The notes beneath the pieces are model-generated. The model saw nothing but the letters and a program-made list of their open reading frames with translations. It was not told the origin of the DNA and did not search any database. A stretch of 64,000 nucleotides of DNA from Lates calcarifer. Its lineage: Eukaryota > Chordata > Actinopteri > Centropomidae. This document shows positions 1-11,779 of this stretch, in pieces. The stretch spans positions 5,946,227 through 6,010,226 of the forward strand of contig NC_066835.1 of assembly GCF_001640805.2 (NCBI RefSeq), read 5' to 3'. The position numbers and the translations under genes were made by a program. Every line of letters starts with the position of its first letter. Positions within the stretch are counted from its first letter, which is position 1.

Positions 1-79
1 ACAAAATCCTCAGTGGTGATCATAAACGTGGAGTGGTGGTTCTCCTACCCACATTTTTATATTCACTGTCTCCTTTCAG

Positions 80-2688
80 GTGGAGAAGATCCGTCAGGTG
101 AAGGCCAAGTCTCTGTACCTGCAAGTGGAAAAGCTGCACCAGAGTCTGACCAAGTTGGACAGCACCATCGCTGCTGTCAGTCAGGTGCTTGATGAGGGCC
201 GCCACCTAGACGTGCTGCTGGCCAGGGAGCGAATGCTCACCCAGATCCATGAACTCAAGGCTCTCAGGGGCCTGCTTCAGCCACAAGAGGATGACCGCTT
301 CATGTTTACTCCTCCAGACCAGGTAAGCGCTGAAAACATGGAGATCATTAAGAAATGGCCAAGACTTCACCTTTAGATGGTTTTGAACTAAATATTATGT
401 TTACTTATCCTGGTGGTTAATATGTTCTTAGTTTACCAGTAGAAAGTAGAAACATAAACACAAAGCAATTGAACTTATTCCATAATGGTTTCCACAGACT
501 CTGTACATAGCCATCCAGTCCATGGGTCTGATCAGCAGTGGATCCTTTGCCCCGGTCACCAAAGCCCACGGCGAAGGTCTGAAAAGTGCACTTCGCGGCA
601 AACCTGCCACCTTTTCTGTGATTGGGTACGACCATGATGCCGAGCCACGTCTTTCTGGAGGAGACACTGTGTCTGCAATAGTCATGTCAGTTGGTGATGG
701 CAACCTGTCTGCAGCAGAGGTAACAGACCACCAGAATGGCTCATACACCGTCAGCTACATACCCAAATGTGAGGGGGAGCACCTTGTGTCAGTGCTGGTG
801 TGTAACCAGCACATCCAGGGCAGCCCCTTCAAAGTGATGGTGAAGTCGGGGCGGAGCTATGGGTCTTTGGGTTCCCAAGTCTCATCCTTTGGGTGCGAGG
901 GGGAGGGAGATGGTCAGCTCTGTCGTCCCTGGGGCATCAGCGTGGACAAGGAGGGATATGTGGTGGTGGCTGATCGCAGCAACAACCGCATACAGGTACA
1001 GCTTGATATTTTGTCTATCTATAATCAAAAATGGTTAATGAATTAGTTCCCATAAGCCTTACTCCTCTATACCTGGCCAGTATCTGTTTTTTACAGCAGT
1101 TAAGGAAATTATGAAAATTAAGCCATTAAATGTGGAAAAAGCAAAGCATTTGTATTCAGTATTTAAGACTCTCAAAGCAACTCTGTCTTTTTCTTTCTGT
1201 TTTAGGCTGAGTAGTCTGTTTCTACTCAGCCTGACAAAATAAATGCAACAGAAATCTGCACCTAAATTGCATTAAGAGTGGTTATATTAAGATTATCGTT
1301 CACTCATTAATCATCAGGTAATGCTAACAGTGTTGATTTTTGTGCTGAAATGTTTATGTAGCAGAGAGTCTGCTTAGCATACTTTGTGCTGGAATGTGCA
1401 TGAATATTATTTCCTCCTCCTTTCTTCCTTCCACACAACCACACAGACAAATACACACACTTATGAACACCATTCACTGTAATGTCTAAAAAAATGTTTT
1501 GTGATGAAATGATGAAAATAGAAAAATCTAAATTAGCACTATACAGAACTGAGTGCCCTAAATTTTGGGAACACGGGAAAGGTCCTGACTACTTAAACAC
1601 TCATTTGTTTGAGTGCTGCACCTTAGAGTACTTTGCTTGGTGAAAACATTAGCTGTATGTCAGTTACAGTTGTTGCAGACAGCAAAGCAGAGAGTCGACA
1701 GTCAGTAAAAAGTACACAAAAGTTCAGCTGGGTTTGCTCAGTTTGTGTTTTTGTTCCCTCCCTCTCCAGATATTCAAGCCTTGTGGTGCCTTCCACCATA
1801 AGTTTGGTTCTCTGGGTTCTCGGCCTGGTCAGTTTGATCGTCCAGCTGGGGTTGCATGTGACAGTCAGAGACGAATCATTGTGGCTGATAAGGACAATCA
1901 CCGTGTGCAGGTATGAAAACCCATGTTGACATGATCACTACTTGCTAATTTTGCACAATAGCTGGAATTCCATTGTAAAATTGTGTAAGTTACAAAAGCA
2001 CATTGGCTTCTTAAAGTTTGTAAAGCCATATAGACATATGTAAACACATAGCTCCTCATGCTTACTCTCCTGCTACTCCACGCATAAACACACTGGGCTT
2101 TAAGACATTTGCTTTGTCTGACAGGTGTTTACTTTTGAGGGCCAGTTCCTGCTGAAGTTTGGGGAAAAGGGTACCAAGAATGGGCAGTTCAACTATCCCT
2201 GGGATGTGGCTGTCAACTCTGAGGGTAAGATCCTGGTCTCAGACACCAGGAACCACCGCGTGCAGCTCTTCGCCCCTGATGGCTCTTTCCTCAACAAGTA
2301 CGGCTTTGAAGGGGCCCTGTGGAAACACTTTGACTCTCCCAGAGGAGTGGCCTTTAACCACGAAGACCACCTGGTGGTGACCGACTTCAACAACCACCGG
2401 CTCCTGGTCATCCGGCCAGACTGCCAGTCAGCTCGCTTTCTGGGCTCTGAAGGCACCGGGAACGGGCAGTTCCTGCGTCCACAGGGCGTTGCCGTGGACC
2501 AGGAGAACCGCATCATCGTCGCCGACTCCCGTAACCACCGAGTCCAAGTGTTTGAGCCCAATGGAAACTTCTTATGCAAATTTGGCACACAGGGGAGTGG
2601 CTTTGGACAGATGGATCGCCCCTCTGGTGTGGCTGTGACGCCTGACGGAGTCATTGTGGTCGTTGACTTTGGAAATAATCGCATTCTC

Positions 2689-2697
<9 letters not shown>
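80..2697 (+). CDS. trim71: TRIM71 / LIN-41 E3 ligase and RNA-binding protein, C-terminal 484 codons (5' exons outside window)
   Basis: Four coding exons, 80-322, 498-995, 1770-1910 and 2125-2697 (TAA), all phase 0 with AG/GT borders. Order: end of the coiled coil ([19 protein letters not shown]..., then [17 protein letters not shown]), a filamin-type Ig repeat in exon 2 ([14 protein letters not shown] to [15 protein letters not shown]), then six NHL blades from the end of exon 2 to the terminal FGNNRILKF. The last exon alone holds about four blades with repeated RxHRVQ/F and D-x-RNHR signatures. RING and B-boxes must lie upstream of base 1. In this family the filamin-NHL part binds stem-loops in target mRNAs and represses them, keeping embryonic cells proliferative; the RING acts in ubiquitylation. 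Identity rests on near-continuous agreement with vertebrate TRIM71, which separates it from TRIM2/TRIM3. The first visible exon starts at a splice acceptor, not a start codon. Confidence 0.96.

Positions 2698-2726
<29 letters not shown>
2696..2726 (+). repeat. 31-nt poly(A) run overlapping the trim71 stop codon
   Basis: The As begin with the second base of the TAA stop and continue without break for 31 nt before TTGC. It is not a processed-pseudogene tail, because the gene upstream keeps its introns and an open frame. Confidence 0.95.
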
Positions 2727-2729
<3 letters not shown>

Positions 2730-3039
2730 CATTCTCTCCCTCCGTTTGCCCCTTTTTGCAGTTTTTTTGATGAAGGAAATGGAGGAGAGAGAATGAATCA
2801 ACTGACACAACAGGAGGAGAGCTCAGAGAGGATTGAGAGCATGTTGAAATGAAGGGAAATTAAAACTATAGATAATTATTTTTTTCATTTATATTGATAT
2901 TCACCAAATCAGATATCTGTGGTATGAATGACAAAGGGGACCTCTACAAATTGATAATCAGTAGAAAAAAGAGCCATATTTCCTTTCCTTAGTCTCAGCT
3001 GCTCTGAATTCTCACTGTAAGCTCTCCTTAATTATCCAT

Positions 3040-3047
3040 CTCAGGGA
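3040..3047 (+). promoter_or_regulatory. miR-125 (lin-4 family) 8mer target site
   Basis: CTCAGGGA is the full complement of miR-125 nt 2-8 plus an A opposite nt 1. It lies 343 nt past the trim71 stop and 50 nt before a let-7 8mer. Vertebrate lin-41 is a known joint target of let-7 and miR-125, which makes this a likely functional site. Confidence 0.7.
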
Positions 3048-3089
3048 ATTCCTCACTTTTCTTGAAATCTTATACCCTCTGCTCCACAC

Positions 3090-3097
3090 CTACCTCA
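3090..3097 (+). promoter_or_regulatory. let-7 8mer target site 1
   Basis: CTACCTCA matches let-7 nt 2-8 with A opposite nt 1, 393 nt after the stop. Two let-7 sites close together a few hundred bases into the 3'UTR are characteristic of vertebrate lin-41. Confidence 0.8.
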
Positions 3098-3172
3098 TTT
3101 AGCTCTTTATGAATGTACTCATAGTCACTGAGCAGAGGTTTTAGTCCATTAAGTTTTACAAAGAAGAAAAGT

Positions 3173-3179
3173 CTACCTC
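3173..3179 (+). promoter_or_regulatory. let-7 7mer-m8 target site 2
   Basis: CTACCTC followed by T, 83 nt downstream of site 1. With the first site it forms the expected let-7 pair. Confidence 0.75.
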
Positions 3180-4880
3180 TATACTTTGTTATTTAAGAGA
3201 GACAAAAAAGAGTAGATTCTTCAGTTGATATTTGCACAGGATTAATGGAATTCTTGCTGTGCATTTTGAAATATGAGTTAAAGTGACCCTCCTGAATGTT
3301 GTTGCTGAGACAATACTCAGACCACTGTAGAGGCTGCATGAATTATTCTTATTAGAAGGCTTCGGTCGGAGAGGAAAGTATGGTACAGTAGTTTCCTTTT
3401 CATGTTTTAGGCTAGTTAGTTTTTTGTTTATGCATCGACCCTTGTCTCTTTGTGGCTCTGTGGACTTTGTAGTATCATGATAGCCCTAAGAGGAGTGTAT
3501 GAAGCGATGCCAAACTTGATAGAATCAAAATTAGCTCAGGTCATGGTAGGACTGATTAAAATGATCAGTACTTTTCAGGCTCTCCCTCTAGCTTTACTGT
3601 CTAATGCTGATTTGCTGAATTTATTGATTAGCAAAAATATAAAGATTAGGGAATCATCTCCAGTATGTATACCCTGTAATAGAATTATCCATAGTGTTTG
3701 ATTCCCCCCCCCCCCCAAAAAAAAAAAAAAATGTTTCTCATAAGACTGGATGAACTGAAGTTTTTGACAAAATTAGACAACATGTGTTGTTGCTATCCAG
3801 TGAGCTGCATGAACAACTAAGATGCAAAGATTTGTATGCAAGTAGAGCAGCATCACCTCCAAAAGGGAGGACTCACCAAAGGATTTTGGAGAAGAAGCTT
3901 CCAAGATCTGGATCGATTAGTGATCTTAACGTAGAGATTTAATCATACAATTGAATGACACCTTTTTGATGAGGCATGCTGTGTGACAAAAGCCTCAAAC
4001 ATAGACATCTAATTTGGCTGTCCAGAGGACATTAATGATATCAAATTACAGACCTAACATCACAAACATCTTCTGGATTTAGATTGTGGTTGAAAACCAC
4101 TCCCTTTGGCTCCTAGGGCCAGTAGTCCTGTCCAGTGAGGGCACCATCACAAAGCCCTGCCCTATTTATTGATACCTGGAGCTGTGGAGACATCTCCAGA
4201 CGCTAGTAGACCGATTCCTCCAGTAGGCGGTCTATAGACCAAAGTTAGAATTTCTGCACAATGGCCAACTGTAAATTTGGCAATTAAAATAACTAAACCC
4301 CTTCTTTAAAAACATTTTCTTGAATAATCATTGTTGCTGGGAAATCTAAAGTTCACAAAACTCACAGAGTCAAGTTCAAAGCACTGTCCATGTTTATTGT
4401 GCATGAGAACTTTCACATCCTGCTAAGGCCCTAGCTGTTTGCAGCAGGTTTTGAAGGAAGACCCTTTTTGTCTGTCTGTGGAGATGTTTGAATAGAGAAC
4501 AGAGGATGCCCGCACCAAAGAGAACCCCCCTCTCCCCCTCACATTTATCGCATCAGCTGATGCCCAGTTTTATCAATATTAGATGCCCTGTAGGCTCAAA
4601 TTAGCATCTCAGATTAGCCTTTGTCTCCCAATCTAATCTCCACAGAAGCTAATAGATACTAACTCTTTGTGGTGAAAGCATTGTGGGGTTTTGAATCCCC
4701 TTGCCCTTTGTTCAATCTGTGTCCCGCTGGAAGCACTAAGACAATTAAGGTTCTGTTGGCCACTTCCTTAGCCAAGCAAAGAATCTTGGGACCCATTAAA
4801 AGCGTCACCGACTGGCTCTCACCTCTGAGGAGAGGGCCCGTCTGCACATGATCAGGATTTACGTCCTCATATCTCACCTG

Positions 4881-5066
4881 TACCTCAAGACTCGTTTTAC
4901 CTCTTTTCTCGTATACTTCAACTCCTGAATACCTCAAATATGTCAGTCATAGCTACTGTGCATTTAAATATTCAAATACCTCAACTTGTTACTCTCTGAA
5001 TACCTCATTTTTACTTTTTATTTAAGCATACCTCGTCAGATATTTATGCATTACAAGTATACCTCA
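4881..5066 (+). promoter_or_regulatory. Cluster of let-7 seed matches (7mer-A1 and 6mer)
   Basis: TACCTCA (7mer-A1) occurs at 4881, 4930, 4977, 5001 and 5060; TACCTC without the A at 4898 and 5029. Another TACCTCA is at 5469 and a TACCTC at 6288. All lack the nt-8 match (ATACCTCA, GTACCTCA or TTACCTC), so each is individually weaker than the sites near 3.1 kb. A random 7mer is expected about once per 16 kb per strand, so five in 186 nt is not chance. Either it is a regulatory array or the remnant of a degenerate tandem unit (TGAATACCTCA occurs twice). Confidence 0.5.
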
Positions 5067-7517
5067 TTCTTTGAATTTTGTTGTGTTACAGTACAGTACA
5101 TGTCCCATAGCTCTAGGACCAAAGATCATGGTACTGTTTCAAGTCAAAATAAAAAAATGTATATTATGGTCACCGCTCCATCTCGCAACCCTGAACCAAC
5201 CTTTTGGTTCGTTGAATCTACTGTAAATTGCCTGGTAAACTATGCCTTCTGTCACCAAGAAACCAAATATTTCAGATTAAAGAATTGTGCCAAAATGATC
5301 TGTAAGAGTTCTGTGCCAAACAGGGTTGGCATTTGGACCACGCTGTTGTAGACGACTAATGTCATTGGACCATTATATCATATATACAAATGTTAAATCA
5401 GAGCACCTGAGGATAAATCCTTGCTCTCTGACTGGATGCGCTTACAAGGGCTGTGCCCTGTTTATCTTTACCTCATGATGATGATAATGATGATGATGAA
5501 CATGCAGATTCCACTTGTACTTTGTTACTGTGTGCAAGGGGTGAGGGGAAGAGGAGCTGTCCTCTGAACTTTGCACACAAAACAACCAACTAATTTAAGC
5601 ATAATTAACCAATATTTCAGTGTGGATTTTAGGATGCTTGATGTTGCTTGTGGAGACAAGTGTAAACTCAGCCATTCTGACATTCTGAGGATTACGCCTA
5701 ATAGTGACAACAGGCTGGTTTATTATTTAAGTGGGGCTATTAGCACATTGATGATGAGTCAGTTTGAGTCCACAGACTTGACAGCTTTGAACACAACACC
5801 TAGTTTCACCAATAAGATTGTTTTTTGCTTTTCAGTATTACTCTGTGAAATGTTCATTCATGTTGCATCAGTTTTTTTAATTAAGATTGCAGAATTCTAT
5901 CTTTAAGATCCTTAGGTCTTCACTCTTAAAGAGGAGAAATGTATTTTAAACCTTTATTTTGTTTTTCATTTTGTTGCATGCTTTAAAAAGTCCTTGTATT
6001 ATACTAACGTCTCTCAGATAGGTGTTGAAAAACTCAGATGGGGTGGGTAGCTGACTATTGGGATGATTTTACCAAAATATATACCCAAAGATGTGTATGT
6101 GTGTGTTAATATTGCGTCGGATGGAACCTTTGACCTTGGCGATTGTATTTCCTGTTCTCTAGAGGCTCTGCAGAGCACAACCTGTTCAGCCAGCCATGCC
6201 TTGATTCCTGAGAAACAATAGAGGCAGAGTTTTCAGATAAACGCGCAAGGCTGGTCTGCCCCTCGACCATTAGTGCTTAATTTTCTTTACCTCCCCCTTG
6301 TATGCATAATATGGGTAGATATATTAACATATTGTCTTTTCACACTCAAGCCCTGTAACTTATGGAAGCTATAAAAACCTTCCATCAAAGATGAATCCAT
6401 AAGGCGGCCATTTTGTGTTTGGACCTAGTAATGGGAACTCTCTCACTGTCATGTGAGAGGCAGCTGTGTCTCTCCAGCACAAACTAGCAATCAGCTCTGT
6501 GGTGACGGCTGCTGAGCGTGTGATCGGTTGACTGCACCCCTGCTCGATGTGGTTCTTTTTGTTTTTCTATTGGGCCCCTGTGCTTTTTGTCCACCATTTT
6601 ATTTCTGGCCTCTTGCGGCTTTAAGAGAGAAAGGAAAAAACAAAGCTGAACCAGGTGATGTGCAAGGTCGTAGACCTCCTTCTAATGATTGTATACTCAA
6701 AAGAAAGAAAGAGAGAAAAAGGTTTGAAAATTTAGAAAGGAAAAAAATAAAACTCAGGTAGTTCTCAGTAGCCCTGCCCTGCAGGTGTCTCATTGAAACG
6801 TGTCCCGTAGTGATGATGTAATGACTTTTGTTTTCCTTGTTATGACCTCTCAGTACTAGTCTGATTCTTTTGTGTCCATTTACATATTATAAAAAAAAAT
6901 TTCTCAATCTGAAAAAAGTAATGCTTTTGATTAGGTTCCCCTGATTAATCCTTTTTTTTTTTGCCAATTTTTGATTTTTCTTTTACAAAAAAAGTACAAA
7001 TACTTCACACCACTTGATGCTCGTTGGCCCTTTTAGAATGTATTTTGTGAAGAAAAGGGTTAAATGGGATCATGTTGATTCTCACTTGCTACAACCAGCT
7101 GCTGGAAGCCTTACAAGACAGAACAGAGAATACAGAAAATACTCAGCTCTTCTCTAAGATTCGTTGCTAAATGTTGAATCGTGTGGTTGTAGTGGGAACA
7201 TGCAGCACCGCGTTCGTTTATAAACCTGCTTGAACATCAGCTGAGATGGTAGGTGTTTGGCCCTGGGGGGATAACAGCCAGCTCATCTTGTGCACACTCT
7301 GTTGTGTCCTGTTCTCCCAGCAGCCGGATGTTTGTTTAGTGAGTGTTGTGTTTGTGCGCTGCATCTACATTGTCTGAGCAGAAATTCACTGAATGTATCC
7401 TCCTCACAGTCCAAGAGACAGGGCGAGTCAGCACGGCCAGCTGAGTTTAGATGGGTGCTGCTGGTGCTTCCTCATCCATGCCACTGTGTGTGTGTGTTTA
7501 TCAGTCAACACCCTGTG

Positions 7518-7541
7518 CGTGTGTGTGGTGTGTGTGTTTGT

Positions 7542-7620
<79 letters not shown>
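7518..7620 (+). repeat. GT dinucleotide microsatellite
   Basis: Interrupted at first (TTTGTGTG), then a long pure GT run to 7620. The cysteine/valine-rich frames across it are artefacts of the repeat. Confidence 0.97.
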
Positions 7621-7623
<3 letters not shown>

Positions 7624-7812
7624 CAGCACACCTTCCCTCCCTCTTAACACACACTCACACGTGAGCTGAGTGGAAGTGCAGATGTCAGGTCTTCAGTCTA
7701 AATAAGGCAAAGGAGACTATAATATATTGGCCACCTGCTGCTCACTCTACTATCTGGACTTTAAACATTTCCTATGCAGTTTTTTGTTTGTTCTTTTTTT
7801 TGTTTACACTTA

Positions 7813-7818
7813 AATAAA
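7813..7818 (+). terminator. Candidate distal poly(A) signal of trim71
   Basis: AATAAA followed by a T/G-rich stretch (GTTGTATTTC, later GTCTCTCTC). Alternatives are at 5148 and 6746. Confidence 0.35.
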
Positions 7819-8580
7819 GTTGTATTTCTTTGACTTCAAATTATGTCTCTCTCTCTTAGCTCTTGAACTGCACAAATGGGAAGTAATATTCATTTATTTG
7901 TGTTTAGTGCTGCCTTCATTCACAGAGGGTTTTGAATACTGCTAGTAATATATGTTCCCATGCACATAATGTAGCCATAAAATCACACCGTCTAAAGCAA
8001 CCTTTTCACAGCACACAGCCGATCTCTCTCAGGAAGGTTTGTTGTTTCCCAGTGTGCAAGGGACATAAGGTGGACGGTGTGAGTTCATGTGCCTGACACC
8101 GTAAACAGCTGAACCTGTTTAAGCCAGAAAAACGCCCTTAGTTACTTCATAATGAGTCTGAAACTAGTTTGGACAGTGACTGGTTTCACTGGGGGAAAGA
8201 AGTGCACATTCCTCACGTTGTAATGTCACTTTTGCTTTGTTCTTTGCAATTCAGGAGACTGTGTGAGGAGGCAGCCACATTAGAAGTTCATGCAAGAATG
8301 TAGAAAATTTACAACAGTAAGATGAAAATAATTGATGTCTTGCAAGGGAAAGTACCATTTTCAAATTTGTACAGATAAATCTCCTGGCAGAATGATGAAC
8401 AAGAAGGACATCAAACAGTATAACATCATAACATATTATGGGATGATCTAGCCTGCAAACTAATAATTAATTATAATATAATTATAACATCAAAAGCTTT
8501 GATTTACACGGGACATTTCAAAGTACTTAACAAACCTCAAATATATGTTGTACACATTGATAAATACATCATGGACTGTC

Positions 8581-8595
8581 ACCGCCCTCTAGTGG
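8581..8595 (-). promoter_or_regulatory. CTCF-like motif
   Basis: Minus strand reads CCACTAGAGGGCGGT, matching every position of the 15-base CTCF core CCASYAGRKGGCRSY. It lies 0.7 kb beyond the likely trim71 3' end, a plausible boundary. Occupancy cannot be seen from sequence. Confidence 0.5.
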
Positions 8596-9336
8596 AGATG
8601 ACAGAAAGAGAGCAAACGGTGTGATTTCCCTCAGCTGCCAGCAGCGAGGTCAGAGGTCAGCGGGGAGGTGGGGGGTGTGCTTCCTATTACTCAACCTCAG
8701 GTCAGCTGGGTACATATGAAAAATATCCTCCTGGGCAGAATTTGATATGTGATGATTTTAATATTATTACTGGCTGAATCTGCTACTTCAGTTCTTCTCC
8801 AGAAAGATTGTTATGTGTTATGTGCATGTGGATGGAAAAATGTTATAACTGGTGTTTGTCTTGTTTTTTTCCACTCAGGAAATAAGCAGAGACAGAGGCA
8901 TGACATTCTGTACTGTGCCTGGTTGGTCAAGTAACAGTACTACAGCGATACACACAAATATGCAGTTCAACAGAACAATTATTTGTTGGCTGTTTTGACT
9001 TTTCTTTACTGTTTACATTCATATATTGATTTATTTACTCATTTTATAAATAATAATCTAAGCCACAAATAAGTATATATGTACCTCAGCAATACAGCTA
9101 TGATGTCTTGACAGAGATGTTCATCAGGTAATATTGAACATGTGACCAAAAGGTCCATAAGTAGACTTCATACAATTCATTATGCCATATACATGAGTTG
9201 CTTATGGCAAAATCCTCTGAACATAGTGATGAATATAAAAAAAATGAATTAATAAAATGACTATAAAAAAACATGTTATTCGTAGATGATTTAGAAACAT
9301 GATACAGATTAGATAAATCTGTTAAGACTAGGAGAA

Positions 9337-9339
<3 letters not shown>

Positions 9340-9368
<29 letters not shown>
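9340..9368 (+). repeat. TA microsatellite
   Basis: Pure alternating AT for 29 nt, followed by AAATAAAT-type low complexity to about 9400. Confidence 0.95.
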
Positions 9369-9371
<3 letters not shown>

Positions 9372-11732
9372 ATAAATAAATTAAAAATAAATAAATAAAT
9401 TCACCATAATCATTTGCTGATGACATTATTATAATAAGTGTTCTCCACAGCAAACATTTTGACAGGAAAAGCACAGGTGTGGCAAATATCCTTAGTTCCA
9501 TCAAAGTGCACATGTAAACCAGGCCTATGGTTAGACTCAGCTGTAGTTCCATGCCTCCACAACTTGATGTCAGCAGTGCAACGTTTCACATTCACCCTGA
9601 GAGAAACACTGTGGGCTAACTGTCTTAAAGTAAATTTGTGGTTCAGTACATTGATGCATGATATTAATCATATCAAGAGGAGGACTGGATAAGAATGTAA
9701 GCTGTGTGAAATTTAGTGTGGTGAATCTGAGAGGGTAATGCCAATAAGAGAAGTGGCGGTTTGAACCAGGATGAGTCGTGAACTGCAGGTTTGCAAAATT
9801 ACAATGACAAGACACGACACAGCGTCTCTGATCAAACACAACAGCAGGCTGGTGGGGCCTCAAACATCTCCTGAGCACAGAGACGGGAGAGCAGGAGCAA
9901 AGGAGCACCTGTATGTGCGAGCCCCCAACAGATGGCTGGGAGGTCCTCAGTTGGTGTGTGTTTGTGTGGATGTCTGCATCTACTGTATGTGTACGGGTAT
10001 GTGGCTCTCAGTGGAGCCAATTAGCTGTAGCAGACTGGGATGGTGCCACAGAGCACAGAGATCCAGATTGTTTCGCTTTGGTGGCGGCACAAACTCGACT
10101 GCTCTGCCAGAATCAGCTGAGAGCATCAGTCACCTTTAGTCACCAAAGATCTGATTACATGGTCATAGTTTTATGCTACTAATTTGTTTGCATAGAGCAC
10201 CAAGAAGCTCACATTTAGAAACACCCAGAAGCCATGGAGCCCCAGACTGTACAATATGAACCAATAGTGTGAAAATTAAAATAATTTAACCTTATTGTAT
10301 TATTAATTAGTAGTTTCATTAGTTTAGAATAACCTAAAATTTCAAAATGCCCCTATTTCAATAATCAGTTTTAATTCAAGAAAAACATTATTATTCATAG
10401 TGTCACCTTTCCTAATTTTTCATATAACTAGAGAGCTCCTGTTTGTAAGAAACGTTTTCAGAAAATGCTGCTGAGGTTGTTGCTCTAGCTAACACAAGCT
10501 AACGGGATAAGATTTGGTAACTGAAATAATTTGAGAAATTATTCTAACTTATTTTTGGTTTTTAATATCATGCTTATTTTCACAAAAAATTCACTTATGT
10601 ATTTTTCATAATATCTTCAAGAAATGAATGGGTAATCACTTATTTCAGAATTATTTATTTAATATCAAACACACTGGGGCTTCATAAGAAAATCTCAGAA
10701 TCTGGATTTACCCAAATAAAAAGTGGTTTGAGTCATCAAGCTGCCATCAGTTTTGAAAGCGTTGTACCATATGATTTCTGAAGAAAACTTGGAGCAAACC
10801 ACTTCAGGTATATCTTCAAGATGAAGAAGCTGAGGGCGTTACATTTCCCTTCTTTTTGAGCACGTCAGAGAGAGCATAGGAGCTCACTGGTTGCCTCAAC
10901 ATTAACCAGAGGTACAGAGGCGTGCGTGGGTCCAGCCGACCCCTCTCGTAAAGAGCAGTGTGGGCAACTGACGTAGTCTTGGCGTCAAGGTGACGGATTG
11001 CGTGACATAGTCGAGACTCCAACAAGAATGCAATCCCCCTGAGGAGCCTTCATATCCATTTCTACACTGGTCCTGAGGAGAGTCATTCCTCTGTGTTGAG
11101 AGGTGTCAGAAAAGAGGAAAGGGCAGCTGCAGCAGCAGGGGGAGGGAACAGAAAGAGAGAGACAATGATTTTGTCTTGTATTTCACACTCTTCAAATACT
11201 TTTCAGATACTGACTTCAACTCACAGCCAAGAAGTGTTTACGCTCTGTCTCATCATGGAGACAACCAGAAAAGCACCTTGTACATGAGATAATGAGGCTT
11301 TTCACCCAGAAAAATAACAAGACGCACAGTAGTGAAAACAACTTTTTGTTATTTGATGTTAAGATTCATGCCTTAGCCATTTCACTTTTTATATCAACTG
11401 GAAGTAATTTATTCAGATTGTTCTTGAATTCCCCTTCATGTCTTAATAGTGTAGTTATATGTAATGTGTGTTGTGTCAGTTTTTCTGTTGCGTCTTTCAT
11501 GCCTGTTGTCACACTGCGAGCAGAGCTGTGGACAGGCATGTACAGACAGATTCAGCTCTGCAGGGAGCTAAAGATAAGGTGCTAAAATCATCCTTATGTC
11601 TTGCAGCAACTGTTGTTTATTCTCTGTTGGTGCTGCTGGGGCCGATTTGCTGCAAGCCAAGATATGACCCAACCTGCTGTACATGTACCCTGTCCTATCC
11701 ACTTCATCTTTTTCAAATATATTCTGTTGTGA

Positions 11733-11746
11733 GTTTTTTTGTTTTG

Positions 11747-11777
<31 letters not shown>

Positions 11778-11779
11778 TA
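11733..11779 (+). repeat. GTTTT pentanucleotide repeat
   Basis: About seven GTTTT units bounded by longer T runs. Confidence 0.9.

Larger units (their letters stand above)
2698..7840 (+). other. trim71: Probable trim71 3' untranslated region
   Basis: About 5.1 kb without a convincing reading frame follows the trim71 stop. Mammalian TRIM71 also has a multi-kilobase 3'UTR under let-7 and miR-125 control, and both kinds of site occur here in the expected place (see separate entries). Candidate AATAAA signals lie at 5148, 6746 and 7813; the last gives the length closest to the mammalian transcript. The stretch is AT-rich, with a C14-A15 tract near 3703-3731, and looks mostly single-copy up to a GT microsatellite at 7518. 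The 3' boundary is inferred, not seen. Confidence 0.55.

Noticed and set aside
2125..2726. Processed (retroposed) TRIM71 copy, because of the poly(A) after the stop
   Set aside because: The upstream exons are separated by real introns with correct borders and an intact frame, and lin-41-type miRNA sites follow the A run.
4881..5066. The TACCTCA cluster as a CRISPR array or transcription-factor array
   Set aside because: Spacing is irregular, the shared core is only 6-7 nt and there are no spacer-like unique segments. The let-7 reading fits the trim71 context better.
7290..7669. Overlapping frames of 67-124 codons rich in Cys-Val or Thr-His
   Set aside because: They are translations of the GT/CA microsatellite. 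The same applies near 13433, 35240 and 37444-37908.
9082..9088. Further TACCTCA let-7 matches at 9082 and near 13065
   Set aside because: Isolated, beyond the likely trim71 transcript end, and at the frequency expected by chance.
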